Notes under the pieces: generated by a model | The model's database searches: none | What the model saw: the letters and a program-made list of their open reading frames with translations, nothing else | Told to the model about the DNA's origin: nothing | Assembly: GCA_902363335.1 (NCBI GenBank) | Contig: CABIZV010000002.1 | Location: forward strand, 558,001 to 622,000 | DNA length: 64,000 bases | Direction of reading: 5' to 3' | Source of the DNA: Enterobacteriaceae bacterium | GTDB taxonomy: Bacteria; Pseudomonadota; Gammaproteobacteria; Enterobacterales; Enterobacteriaceae | Made by a program: the position numbers and the translations under genes | Part shown: in pieces, positions 18,394 through 27,296 of the stretch | How the letters are laid out: every line of letters begins with the position of its first letter | How positions within the stretch are numbered: the stretch's first letter is position 1

Positions 18394-18555
18394 ATATCCG
18401 CAGAAAGACTGCGATTCACGCTGGAAGTGGACGGCATCCTGGAAATGGCGACGATGGTGGTGAACTTCCAGCGGGTACTGCGGCATTCGGAGCCGTTAGT
18501 GCTGGAGGTGGCTACCGCCACAAGTTCAGAGAATATTTTCCCGCTAAGGATATAG
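18394..18555 (+). pseudogene. VgrG N-terminal fragment
   Basis: After AAGGAGG, a frame beginning ATA (start codon lost) reads SAERLRFTLEVDGI... to a TAG at 18555, 54 codons. RFTLEVDG followed by VVNFQ and a PLVLEVA segment resembles the extreme N terminus of type VI secretion VgrG spike proteins, which are normally over 600 residues. It is a remnant, not functional. The assignment rests on a short segment. Confidence 0.5.
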
Positions 18556-18556
18556 C

Positions 18557-18748
18557 ATGAAAATCAGTTACCCCATCAGGGATTAAGACGGAAAAGAGTT
18601 TCGAACCCTGCATGAGATAATGCGTCTGGTTGACGCGGAAGCCCACGGAACCTGGCTGCTGGGAGGTAACGGACTGTGGCATGGCGCAGTTCATATCAGT
18701 GAAGTGTCTAACCCGCGCTCAGCCCTCTGCCGTTTCACGAATGCTTAG
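18557..18748 (+). pseudogene. truncated cargo-like gene after the VgrG fragment
   Basis: Frame MKISYPIRD, stop at codon 10, then DGKEFRTLHEIM and later HGTWLLGGNGLWHGAVHISE to a TAG at 18748. The start lies one base after the VgrG fragment's stop, as cargo genes often follow vgrG. I do not recognise the family with certainty. The in-frame stop and truncation show that it is dead. Confidence 0.4.
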
Positions 18749-18774
18749 TTTCTTGACATGCCGGTATTACAGGA

Positions 18775-19266
18775 CTTTCTGATGCTGTGCCTGATCTGCC
18801 TGTTTTCCAGGTATTTGCCCAATGTATTCGCCCGTTCAATTCCCTGCTTTTAACGCTGACGACGACTCAGCAATTCCTTATGCGGCATCGCGGCCATCAG
18901 GTCGATAAGCATGTTATTGATGGCAGTTATCACAGCGCGGGTAATTGGGTCAGCCAGCGAAGAGTCTTTATCTGACAGTGCCTGCCATGAGGTGGGCACA
19001 TCCAGGCTGACAATCCTCAGTTCGTGTCGTTCTATCTGCTTTTAAGCGTCGTCCAGTCGCTGTTGCTGAGATGGGTCAGGCGGTCTATCTGCTCGACCAG
19101 CAAAATACATTGCGGTGACTGTCAATCAGTAAGCGCCCCAGCTCCGAGCGGTACAAGTTTTGTACCGATTATGTTCCCGATCCTGAACGAAGTGCTCCAG
19201 CATCACTTTTGCCCGGTCGGCGAACTGATCTTCCGTCGATGCCCTCAAATAGGCTCTGATGAACAT
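18775..19266 (-). pseudogene. decayed serine recombinase (resolvase)
   Basis: On the minus strand from ATG 19266 one reads MFIRAYLRASTEDQFADRAK, the N terminus of a resolvase/invertase-type recombinase. Further on, out of frame, come RADRPPDPSQQQ and DVPTSWQALSDKD and NNMLIDLMAAM, all typical of the catalytic domain and its following helix. Several stops and shifts separate these pieces. It is a relic of a mobile element that may have brought the island. Confidence 0.6.
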
Positions 19267-19456
19267 TTTTTCACAACTATGTTGCATTTAAGTTATTGCA
19301 ATTACTCTATAGCATATAGGTTATGTTATTAATGGTAAGTCGTCACATTTTAATTGTGGCGTCAGGGGGGCCTTAATGCGACAGAACCAAATTATCGTTT
19401 TGTGAAAGAGATAGTCATCACACCGATTATAATGCTTGTTTTCATCGGAGATTATC

Positions 19457-20326
19457 ATGAAACTGTCCCCACCCCAGCTTTTATCGAGCATCGCTATCTA
19501 TGAACTCAACCATCATTTACCATCAAAACTTAAGGGGTTTACCCCCCAAATATTAAGTGTGAAAAATAATGAGATTGACTGTAGAATATTCCCCAAAAAA
19601 AATGAGCATTCCGGAGATAATTCAATTATAAATTGTAAAAAGCTTGAGGCCGAACATCTATATAATAACCTTGAGCAAAGCGTGCAGTATGTTGATAATT
19701 TGACATTTATTGCTAACGTGTCAAAAATAGCGCGCGCTGTTTTTAATGAAAATAAAAAATTCAAGTCTATTAATAAATGTTCGAAGAAAAGAACACCTGA
19801 AGAGCATCTGTATGCGCTAAAAACATGGAGAGATCTCGATTCTTATTTAAGGACAGGAAAGATAGAAGATCATAACATCCGGCTAATAAAGCTTGTTAAG
19901 TTGTCACTGGGGAATTGTGGTGAACAAAGTGATGTGGTTTATGCGCTACTCCATAAATATGGATTTAATCCTGAAATGGTTATTTATGAAACTCTAGACA
20001 GAGCATTTGACCATCAGGTATGCAGAGTAAATATAGACGGTGAGGAATATATTGTCGACCCATGGTCTAATACAATATGCCGTCAGGATAATTACATATT
20101 ACAATTGGAGAATAAATTACTTGAATGGGAGAAGGGAAATAAGATGGGGGTGTCAAATGAGAATTACCTTCATGAGTTTTATGAAGATAAATTATCGGAT
20201 GATCACCGAGTGAGACCAAGTGAGGTCCATAAATTAAATATAGTTAACAGTGGGCACCCTAACGGTGAAAATAACATTGTTAAGTCAAACTTCTTTGATT
20301 TAATCAGTGAGGTGTTATCCAGGTAA
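19457..20326 (+). CDS. putative secreted cysteine-dependent effector (transglutaminase-like triad)
   Basis: A 289-residue AT-rich gene that I do not recognise by name. There is no signal peptide or membrane segment. The central part reads LGNCGEQSDVVYALL (Cys154), then FDHQVCRV (His186), then EEYIVDPWSN (Asp201). A nucleophilic Cys, then His and Asp 15 residues apart, is the order of transglutaminase-fold enzymes, including the bacterial glutamine deamidases OspI, SseI and the PMT toxin domain (spacing recalled from memory). GGAG stands six bases before the ATG at 19457. Its base composition differs strongly from the backbone, and it sits close to a sopB-like gene and its chaperone. I infer a type III effector; a cytoplasmic peptidase is the alternative. 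Confidence 0.55.
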   Translation: MKLSPPQLLSSIAIYELNHHLPSKLKGFTPQILSVKNNEIDCRIFPKKNEHSGDNSIINCKKLEAEHLYNNLEQSVQYVDNLTFIANVSKIARAVFNENKKFKSINKCSKKRTPEEHLYALKTWRDLDSYLRTGKIEDHNIRLIKLVKLSLGNCGEQSDVVYALLHKYGFNPEMVIYETLDRAFDHQVCRVNIDGEEYIVDPWSNTICRQDNYILQLENKLLEWEKGNKMGVSNENYLHEFYEDKLSDDHRVRPSEVHKLNIVNSGHPNGENNIVKSNFFDLISEVLSR

Positions 20327-20396
20327 GATGTTCATAGTCAGGAATTTCAAGCGCTTTTTGAGAGCGCCTGATCAAATGATGCGGTAGCATATTTTA

Positions 20397-20646
20397 GCAC
20401 TGTTGCAAAGATTAGCAACGCTGATAAACTTTGCTGCCGTTTTCACTCATGGCGCTATTCATGAACGTATTCAAGGGCCAGCATCTCCTGCAGTTCACGA
20501 TAGCTGATGCCATATTTACAGTACCAGCGGACTGCCCATAGGATAATATGACGATCAAAATGTTGGCCTTTGAAAGGATTCATGTGCTGCTCCTTTAGCT
20601 AAACAGAGGCATCAGTTTACCATCACCAAATCTTTGCAACAGTGCC
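20397..20646. mobile_element. internally deleted IS6-family element
   Basis: The ends GCACTGTTGCAAA (20397-20409) and TTTGCAACAGTGC (20633-20645) are exact inverted repeats of the IS26/IS15 type. Only about 250 bases lie between. On the minus strand, MNPFKGQHFDRHIILWAVRW and the following YCKYGISYRELQEM are the start of the IS6-family transposase, and the rest is missing. It can move only if a full transposase is supplied elsewhere. No flanking target duplication is apparent. Confidence 0.8.
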
Positions 20647-20860
20647 CATTGAAAAGGCGATTGAACAATTCCGGTATTCACAAACCGTGTTCGTCGCGCC
20701 ACCATGGGAAGATATCTTTGTGCGGGATACGGAGCGTAAGCAATCTTTCAAGGAAGCAGTTCAGACATTTCATGCAATGGTTGAGTTCGGATATAACCTC
20801 ATCAGGCTACCTCTCTGCGGACCAGAAGAGCGGGCCGAATTTAATTTATCCAGCCTGTAG
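20647..20860 (+). pseudogene. fragment of an AAA-type ATPase-like protein
   Basis: Directly at the IS6 element's right end, the frame reads IEKAIEQFRYSQTVFVAPPW, then EDIFVRDTERKQSFKEAV, to a TAG at 20860. The VFVAPPWEDI...D.ER.QSF.EAV pattern is like the C-terminal part of AAA_28-type ATP-binding proteins. The Walker A region is missing, so it is a truncated remnant cut by the insertion. Confidence 0.45.
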
Positions 20861-21316
20861 TCCTTCGTGTTCAATACCTTTGTCAGCCTGAAGTATGGTG
20901 GTCCCGACAGCAGTTTCTTTCCGATATACTTCTGGAAAATCATCCAGCGTTATCGCCAGCCAGCACCGTTTTGCTTCCTTAACGCGGCCCGATGTTCATT
21001 TTGGTTCGTCAATGACTTACTCCGCGTAGTTCATTAATCAGCCTGGGTTTGCGTTGCACGCTAGCAGTTTGACAGCAACGCCAGATGGCGCACGCCGCCC
21101 CAGCGCTGCACCAAGGCGGGCAATGCGCCCACTGTATCAGCGAATTCTGCGCGTGAACCCCCCTGCGACAGGCGTAATTCCAGCAGGCCCGTTGGCGATT
21201 TAGTCGATGAAAGGCTATCTCACCGAGAACTCTGCAACAGCACTTTTTTTGCAACTTTTTTACAGTCATAAACGATATATTGCCTGATTCGTATATTTGA
21301 AAATGGGCTGATTACA
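20861..21316. other. degenerate DNA upstream of the sopB-like gene
   Basis: No intact gene. Short open stretches on both strands look like remnants but I could not assign a family. The last 60 bases before 21317 are AT-rich and must contain the promoter of the sopB-like gene; no clear -35/-10 pair stands out. Confidence 0.4.
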
Positions 21317-23026
21317 ATGGTGTGCGGTGTAAAAATCAACGGTTTAGGAAGATCTGGAACATATTCTTTATCTGACATTAACGCTTATGAAAAAAATAAG
21401 AATATTACCACTTTAAATTTCGTCATAAGATCAGATAGAGGGCTCCCACCCTCAAAATCTGAGCTGCCATTTATCGGAAGTGAAAAAAAATCTGACATAG
21501 ATATCAAAAGAAAAATTGTGCAAACCGATGGTAAGATGCATTCATTAGGGGACATTCTTGACTTGAAAAATCAAGTTGTTGATATCGCCACGATTGCCCT
21601 TGGTAGTACCAATCCTGCTTTGCACCAGATTAAAAACACAATTAAACTCCCTGACCTCGCAGAGATGGATTATGACAGGGCGGCTTCGCACAAAGAAATT
21701 CAAATGGCGAGAAAAATGGCTAATATTGTTATTAGCCAACTTGCTAAGGATTTAAAAGACCGCAATAATATCTCTATGGGTGAGGCTCGTCTGGCAGCGA
21801 AGGACGTTTATAATCAAACTCGCGTCAACTATCTCAATAACCGCTCGTGGACTACGATTGAAAAAACTTTCGTCCATAATAACAATGTGTATATCAGCAG
21901 GCAGCAGCCAGCGGCAGAAATGAAAAACGGAGAACATGATATTTTTCCTATCTCTTATAACGGTAAGGGAGTCAACTGTTGGGATGTAGGCAATACACGA
22001 CATGCCACTAATCTCTGGAACTCAACAGTGAGCGTCAAAACTGAGGATGGCAAAGAAAAGAAGCTATTTAGCGGTATACGGCATGGTGTGCTCTCTCCTA
22101 TTGGGGAAAAAAACACAAAGGATCGACATATTGGGGCCGTGAACAGAGCAAAAGAGGTTGTTAGCGCTGCGCTTTTTAGCAAACCTGCTCTTCTTGAGCG
22201 TGCTTTAAGTGGAGAGGTTGTGCCTATTCGGTTGGTATCAACATCGCTACTCACACCGACAGGTTTATTCGGTAAAGAAGATATCATGCTTCGAGATCAA
22301 ATCCAGGCCTGGCAGACATTGAATCAGTCAGGCTCGCCGCTTACGCTGGATATAAAAGATGCCAGTGGCGAGCTGCGTCAGGTCAACATCGCCTTTGAAG
22401 TTGTGCCCTTCAATTTTGGGGTCAATGAGCTGTCACTTAAATTTGGCCTGGGCAATAAAACATCAGATAGCTATAACCTCCCGGGCCTACAACAATTATT
22501 AGGTAAAGACCTAACGCCGGGATCTAAACCCGATGGCTGGGTTGGGGAGTATTTATCAAAGAATCCGGGTAATGCAGGATTGGTAAAGGAGCTTAGCCAG
22601 CAAATTAAAAAGATATGGCAAAATAAATCACATAATTGTGATAACGGAGAGCCTTACAAACTCGCTCAACGCGTGACAATGTTGGCTAATGAAATTAACT
22701 GTGTTCCTTGCTGGAATTGTAAAAGTGGTAAAGATCGTACCGGTATGTTGGATGCTGAAATAAAGCGGGAAGCGATCTCCCTTCATCAGGGAAACTCCCC
22801 TAGTAAACCGGGAAACACTCTCGATCAAAACGCAAAATGGTTGCTTGGGCAGGTGCTCCTTAATAGCGGTAATCTTGAGGTTCAGGCTCAGAACACGGGC
22901 TTAGCAGGGAATAAAGTCGTTAAGGACTTCGGTATATCCTTGTTGAACTTATCTTATAAAGATCGAATCGACGATAGCCAAGTTTGGCACAAGTCCAAGG
23001 GCATGTCTGAATTTGTTGTTTCATAG
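21317..23026 (+). CDS. sopB: SopB/IpgD-like inositol phosphate phosphatase, type III effector
   Basis: A 569-residue homologue of Salmonella SopB (SigD) and Shigella IpgD. The phosphatase signature is VPCWNCKSGKDRTGM, with Cys468 and Arg474 forming CX5R; VNELSLKFGLG, DGEPYKLAQR-like NGEPYKLAQRVTML and LNSGNLEVQAQNTGLAGNKV are other shared blocks. These effectors enter host cells by type III secretion and dephosphorylate phosphoinositides. Compared from memory with both proteins, this one is clearly diverged from each and mixes features of the two. The first ~150 residues, which carry secretion and chaperone-binding signals, are the least conserved. The ribosome site before ATG 21317 is weak. 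The chaperone gene follows after 7 bases. Confidence 0.88.
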   Translation: MVCGVKINGLGRSGTYSLSDINAYEKNKNITTLNFVIRSDRGLPPSKSELPFIGSEKKSDIDIKRKIVQTDGKMHSLGDILDLKNQVVDIATIALGSTNPALHQIKNTIKLPDLAEMDYDRAASHKEIQMARKMANIVISQLAKDLKDRNNISMGEARLAAKDVYNQTRVNYLNNRSWTTIEKTFVHNNNVYISRQQPAAEMKNGEHDIFPISYNGKGVNCWDVGNTRHATNLWNSTVSVKTEDGKEKKLFSGIRHGVLSPIGEKNTKDRHIGAVNRAKEVVSAALFSKPALLERALSGEVVPIRLVSTSLLTPTGLFGKEDIMLRDQIQAWQTLNQSGSPLTLDIKDASGELRQVNIAFEVVPFNFGVNELSLKFGLGNKTSDSYNLPGLQQLLGKDLTPGSKPDGWVGEYLSKNPGNAGLVKELSQQIKKIWQNKSHNCDNGEPYKLAQRVTMLANEINCVPCWNCKSGKDRTGMLDAEIKREAISLHQGNSPSKPGNTLDQNAKWLLGQVLLNSGNLEVQAQNTGLAGNKVVKDFGISLLNLSYKDRIDDSQVWHKSKGMSEFVVS

Positions 23027-23033
23027 GATTGAT

Positions 23034-23375
23034 ATGTACACTTTAATTGCACGCTTATATGAAAAATTGGGATTGGATTCCCCTGAAGACGACGCCATGC
23101 TGATTGTGGACGATGAATTGCACATCTACTTTACAGAGTCATCAGAAGGACTTGAAATGTCATGTCCTTTTTTACCGTTGACGCAGGATTCTACAATACT
23201 TCAACGCGCTTTACAGCTGAACTATTCCGGCCCAGTGATTTTTGGCGCAGATGCTGACAATACCACCCTTATTGCAACGATCCGTCTTCCTGTCGATAGC
23301 ATGGACGATTCTCTTGTAGCAGGAATGGAGCTGCTTATTCATAGCGTCAGGCAGTTTTTCTCGGCTGCTAACTAA
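23034..23375 (+). CDS. sigE: SigE/IpgE-like type III chaperone
   Basis: A 113-residue acidic protein that matches the class I type III secretion chaperone SigE (PipC) in length and pattern: LYEKLGLDSPEDDAMLIVDD, then LEMSCPFLPL, then LNYSGPVIFGADADNTTLIA. It should bind the N-terminal part of the SopB-like effector and keep it ready for secretion. AGGA stands five bases before ATG 23034, and the gene starts 8 bases after the effector's stop, so the pair is cotranscribed. It resembles SigE more than IpgE. Confidence 0.88.
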   Translation: MYTLIARLYEKLGLDSPEDDAMLIVDDELHIYFTESSEGLEMSCPFLPLTQDSTILQRALQLNYSGPVIFGADADNTTLIATIRLPVDSMDDSLVAGMELLIHSVRQFFSAAN

Positions 23376-23394
23376 GTTTCCTTCAGTATATAGC

Positions 23395-23666
<272 letters not shown>

Positions 23667-23744
23667 TGTATTATCCGAATTTTCAGAAGGGGAGCGGTAC
23701 CCCTTCTGATATTGGCTCGATTAAGGCCAGACGCTCCTTAGGGA

Positions 23745-25031
23745 TTAGCGCATAATGCGCCGTAAAATACGGTTGGCTCGCTCTTCAAAGGTGGTCGCCG
23801 CCTCGTCAATCGTTGCTTTGCCGTAATCAATATTCTGTAATGCAGCAACAAACAGCGCGATCAATTGCGGGTCCTCGAGATAGGGCAGCGTTGTGGATTT
23901 ATTCGGTAATGAGGCTGACTGCATCAGCCCGGCAAGCACCGGATCGCTATCTTTGAGCTGTCCTGCATCACGAAGAATCTGCTCACCGGCACGGCTTAAA
24001 GGCACGCCGCGCTCCAGCCCAACCGGCACGACGCCTTCCTTCTCGCTCATCAGAAAATTAATCAGCATCGCCGCTTCCTGCGGATGGCGGGTGTTTTTAC
24101 TGACTGAGAACATCAGCGCCGTTTTATTAAATTGTCCGGCGTCTTTTGCACCTTCGCGCATCGGGTAATCCCCCATCACCAGGTCGGAAGGATTTTTCAG
24201 ATTTTGCGACTCAGCGGTGTACATCACGTTCCAGTTATAAATGCCGCCCCATTCACCATTGATCCACGGCTTCATTTCATAAGCCACGCCCTTACCAAAT
24301 GACGCCATCGCTCTGGCATCCGGTATCGTGTGGGTATCAACCATTTTGCGATAGAAGGTAAACGCTTCAACCAGATCCGCATGGCTCCAGCCCAGTTTGC
24401 GGGTTTTCTCGTCGACCATCGGCTTTTGGTTGCCCTGATAAACGTAGGAGTTGAGCAGCAGCAGTGAATCCTGCTCGGTGAGAATCATCGGGAAATAGTT
24501 ATCTCCTAACTTCTCTTTAAACACCGGGCCCGCTTTTAACAAATCCTCCCACGTTTTGGGCAGCGCGACGCCTGCTTTATTCCACGTTGCTGCGTTGTAA
24601 TAAAACAGCATGACGTTGGCGGAAACGGGGATAGCGTTGACCTTGCCATTTACCGTGGTGCTGGCAAGCGCTGACGGTGAGAACTGGTCGAGGCCTATCG
24701 GTTGGCTGAGCTTATTCAGATCATAAAAACCGTCACCTGTTTTTGACAGGAGCGTCAGCCAGTTCCAGTTAGTCTGCATTACATCGGCTTCGGTGTTGCT
24801 GTTTATCTGCGTGGTCAGACGGGAGTAAAACCCGTCCCAGCCGGTGTACTCAGCCTTCACTTTGATATTGGGATATTTGGCCTCAAAGGCTTCCAGCGCC
24901 TTAAGGGTAGCCTGGTTGCGCGCTTTACCGCCCCACCAGGCAAAACGGAGTTCCACCTGATCGGCGCTGTGCGCGCCAGGCATCGCACCGAAACTGCAAC
25001 AGGCAAGCAGGAACAAAATCGACTTTTTCAT
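23745..25031 (-). CDS. sugar ABC transporter substrate-binding protein
   Basis: A 428-residue family 1 extracellular solute-binding protein. Residues 1-22 form a signal peptide (MKKSILFLLACCSFGAMPGAHS before ADQVELRFAWWGG). The body shows ALEAFEAKYPNIKVKAEYTGWDGFYSRL and the PALTSDLVMGDYPM-like ligand-binding regions of oligosaccharide binders. It is transcribed with the glycoside hydrolase gene 25 bases upstream, under a divergent LacI regulator. No permease or ATPase gene follows, and IS3 debris begins 80 bases past its stop, so the operon appears truncated. The sugar is unknown, probably a short glycan. Confidence 0.82.
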   Translation of the reverse strand: MKKSILFLLACCSFGAMPGAHSADQVELRFAWWGGKARNQATLKALEAFEAKYPNIKVKAEYTGWDGFYSRLTTQINSNTEADVMQTNWNWLTLLSKTGDGFYDLNKLSQPIGLDQFSPSALASTTVNGKVNAIPVSANVMLFYYNAATWNKAGVALPKTWEDLLKAGPVFKEKLGDNYFPMILTEQDSLLLLNSYVYQGNQKPMVDEKTRKLGWSHADLVEAFTFYRKMVDTHTIPDARAMASFGKGVAYEMKPWINGEWGGIYNWNVMYTAESQNLKNPSDLVMGDYPMREGAKDAGQFNKTALMFSVSKNTRHPQEAAMLINFLMSEKEGVVPVGLERGVPLSRAGEQILRDAGQLKDSDPVLAGLMQSASLPNKSTTLPYLEDPQLIALFVAALQNIDYGKATIDEAATTFEERANRILRRIMR

Positions 25032-25056
25032 GGATGAATCCTCCGTGTCATAACAA

Positions 25057-26136
25057 TTAGCGGCGACGCTGGCGGTAGTCGGTCAGGCTTTTCACCAGCT
25101 GCATTTCCTGCTCGCACCACGGCGCTCCCTCGGGAGTCAGCACATCATGGAACCACAGAGACTGCGGAGCGGGATGGTCTTTATTGACGCTGGTCCAGGG
25201 GATCCAGGTCTGGGTTTTGCCCTTAACCAGACCCCACTGATAGCAGCCGGTATCAAAAGCGCAAAACAGCGGAAGCTGCTCGCTGAATTGACAATCCATA
25301 TGGCGGGCCAGCCACTCGGTGCACAGTACCGGGCGATTGTGCTGGGCGAGGCTCTCCAGAATGCCTAGCTGGTGGGCGGCGTTGTTGTAATTGTGGTAGC
25401 TAATGATGTCGGAAAGTTCGAGCGCGGCGACGTCGATGGGATGACCCAGTGTGCCATATTGAGGGTGGTCGATATGCCAGGCACCGACGGTCAGCGGCTG
25501 GCTTACGCCAACTTCACGCGCCCAGCCAAAGGTGGCAATCATCAGCTCCAGCGCGAAAGCTTCCAGCGCCTCGTCATATTCCGTGGATTCTGTCGGTGAC
25601 AGGTTGATTCCGCGGTTGCCCGGCTCATTGTAGAGATCCCAGATAGTGATGCGGGCGTCGTCCTTATAGCGAGTCAACACGTCGCGAACGTAGGCTTCAA
25701 CCCGCGGCCACTGTGTCGGATCCATAACCAGGGCCCGGCCAGGGCTTGCGGCTGCCTGGCTATTATGCACCCCTTCGCGCGGCGCTTTTTGCGGCCCCAG
25801 ATAGGGTTCATCGCCGGAGAAACCGCAGTCGTCCATCAGCGTTAACATGACCTGGATCTGGTGTTTTTCCGCAAGCGTAAGGAACATATCAATACGTGCC
25901 AGCAGGCCATCGCGATCCGCTTCCCAGACAATAAACGGCAGGTTGGTGCGCAGGGCGTTGTAACCGTAGTCATGCGCCCAGCCTAGCTCCTGATCAATGG
26001 TGGCGGCGTCGAACGTTTCTGCCTGCCACATTTCTGTCCAGTTAACGGCGCTACGCGGTAGATAGTTAAAGCCACAGGCCCAACCGTGTTGTTGATACCA
26101 GTCGTGCGCCTGCGCATTGCTCCATTGTGAGTGCAT
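25057..26136 (-). CDS. cellulase-like (clan A) glycoside hydrolase
   Basis: A 359-residue protein without signal peptide, so cytoplasmic. The likely acid/base glutamate lies in TIWDLYNEPGNRG and the nucleophile in PVLCTEWLARHMD; NEP and the later TEW are hallmarks of clan A (beta/alpha)8 enzymes such as families 5 and 2. It should cleave a beta-linked oligosaccharide after import by the adjacent binding-protein system. GGAG precedes the start. A perfect palindrome at 26151-26166 lies 15 bases upstream, the natural site for the divergent LacI-type repressor. Confidence 0.8.
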   Translation of the reverse strand: MHSQWSNAQAHDWYQQHGWACGFNYLPRSAVNWTEMWQAETFDAATIDQELGWAHDYGYNALRTNLPFIVWEADRDGLLARIDMFLTLAEKHQIQVMLTLMDDCGFSGDEPYLGPQKAPREGVHNSQAAASPGRALVMDPTQWPRVEAYVRDVLTRYKDDARITIWDLYNEPGNRGINLSPTESTEYDEALEAFALELMIATFGWAREVGVSQPLTVGAWHIDHPQYGTLGHPIDVAALELSDIISYHNYNNAAHQLGILESLAQHNRPVLCTEWLARHMDCQFSEQLPLFCAFDTGCYQWGLVKGKTQTWIPWTSVNKDHPAPQSLWFHDVLTPEGAPWCEQEMQLVKSLTDYRQRRR

Positions 26137-26150
26137 CTCTTGTCTCCGTT

Positions 26151-26166
26151 GCTAATAATTATTAGC
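26151..26166. promoter_or_regulatory. LacI-type operator candidate
   Basis: GCTAATAATTATTAGC is a perfect 16-bp palindrome between the hydrolase gene and the divergent LacI-family regulator, 15 bases before the hydrolase start. Position and symmetry fit an operator, although the sequence is AT-rich compared with typical LacI sites. Confidence 0.6.
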
Positions 26167-26280
26167 TAATATTTATTATCTACTAAGATATACGCAATCC
26201 CAATGCAGCCGATCTGCAAGGTTGTTCACAAAAAAAACGTGGGATATCTGTGCTATAGTCGGCGGCGACAAGGAGCAAAC

Positions 26281-27291
26281 ATGCCGAAAAAAAATAAAAT
26301 AACGATGAGCGATATCGCCCGGGAAGCCGGTGTTTCTCAGGCAACGGTCTCTTTGGTACTGAACAATAGCCGCGCCATTCGTCTTAGCGATGCAACCCGC
26401 GAGCGGGTCTGTGCCGCAGCCGCTGCCCTCGGCTACCAGAAAATTATCGTGCCGCATCGCCCGGAAGGTCAGGAAGAGATCGCCCTGTTACTTTGTGGTA
26501 TGCCGAACTATGACCCCTTTACGGACGCTATTAGCGAAGCCAGCAGTACCGCCTGGCAGCGGGATATGCTGCTTAGCGTTTATGATTATGGCGATGATAT
26601 GCAGCTGGCGGAGCAGATCCTGCGCCAGCTTGAGCGGCGCCAATGCGCGGGCGTTATTCTGGCAAGCCCGGTCACGCGCGCGTTTGACTTTTCCGTGTTT
26701 GAGCCCTTGTTGAAAAAGCCGGTCGTGCTGCTCAATCAGTACGATCCCAACCGTCCTTTACTGCCGACTTTTCTGCCAGATGACCGGGCGAACGCGTGCC
26801 AGATAGTCAATCATCTGCTGGCGCAAGGGGTAACGCGCATTGCCCATATCATGGGGGATGAGTGGATGGATGCCAGCGTGCTGCGTCTGGAGGGGTATCG
26901 ACAAACGCTCGTACAGGCGGGAATTGAGATTGACGAAGCGCTGATTAAACAGACCGACTGGTCTTTGGATGCGACGTTCAACGCCACGCTTGAGTTAATG
27001 CGTCTGCCGCAGCCGCCGCAGGCCATTTTCTGCGCCAGCGACTGGATGACGCTAGGCTGTTATCAGGCGCTGGCAACGCTGAACATTGCCATTCCGCGAG
27101 ATGTGCTGGTGTGCGGCTATGACGATCAGCGCATTGCGCATCAGCTGACGCCTGCGCTAACCAGCGTACAGCTGGCCTATAACGAACTGGGACGGATGGC
27201 GGTCAGTTACCTGTGTGATGGCGATGACGCCGCGGCGCATGTGCGGATGGTGGGGAAATTACAGGTGCGCGGCAGCAGCCAGCGCACCTGA
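26281..27291 (+). CDS. LacI-family transcriptional regulator
   Basis: A 336-residue regulator. The N-terminal helix-turn-helix with hinge reads TMSDIAREAGVSQATVSLVLNN (about residues 8-29), followed by RERVCAAAAALGYQ, and the rest is a periplasmic-binding-protein-like sugar-sensing domain ending in VRGSSQRT. I use ATG 26281 after AAGGAG; the frame is open to 26203 but without a good start. It faces the hydrolase/binding-protein pair and probably represses it until the imported sugar binds. Confidence 0.9.
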   Translation: MPKKNKITMSDIAREAGVSQATVSLVLNNSRAIRLSDATRERVCAAAAALGYQKIIVPHRPEGQEEIALLLCGMPNYDPFTDAISEASSTAWQRDMLLSVYDYGDDMQLAEQILRQLERRQCAGVILASPVTRAFDFSVFEPLLKKPVVLLNQYDPNRPLLPTFLPDDRANACQIVNHLLAQGVTRIAHIMGDEWMDASVLRLEGYRQTLVQAGIEIDEALIKQTDWSLDATFNATLELMRLPQPPQAIFCASDWMTLGCYQALATLNIAIPRDVLVCGYDDQRIAHQLTPALTSVQLAYNELGRMAVSYLCDGDDAAAHVRMVGKLQVRGSSQRT

Positions 27292-27296
27292 AGAGC

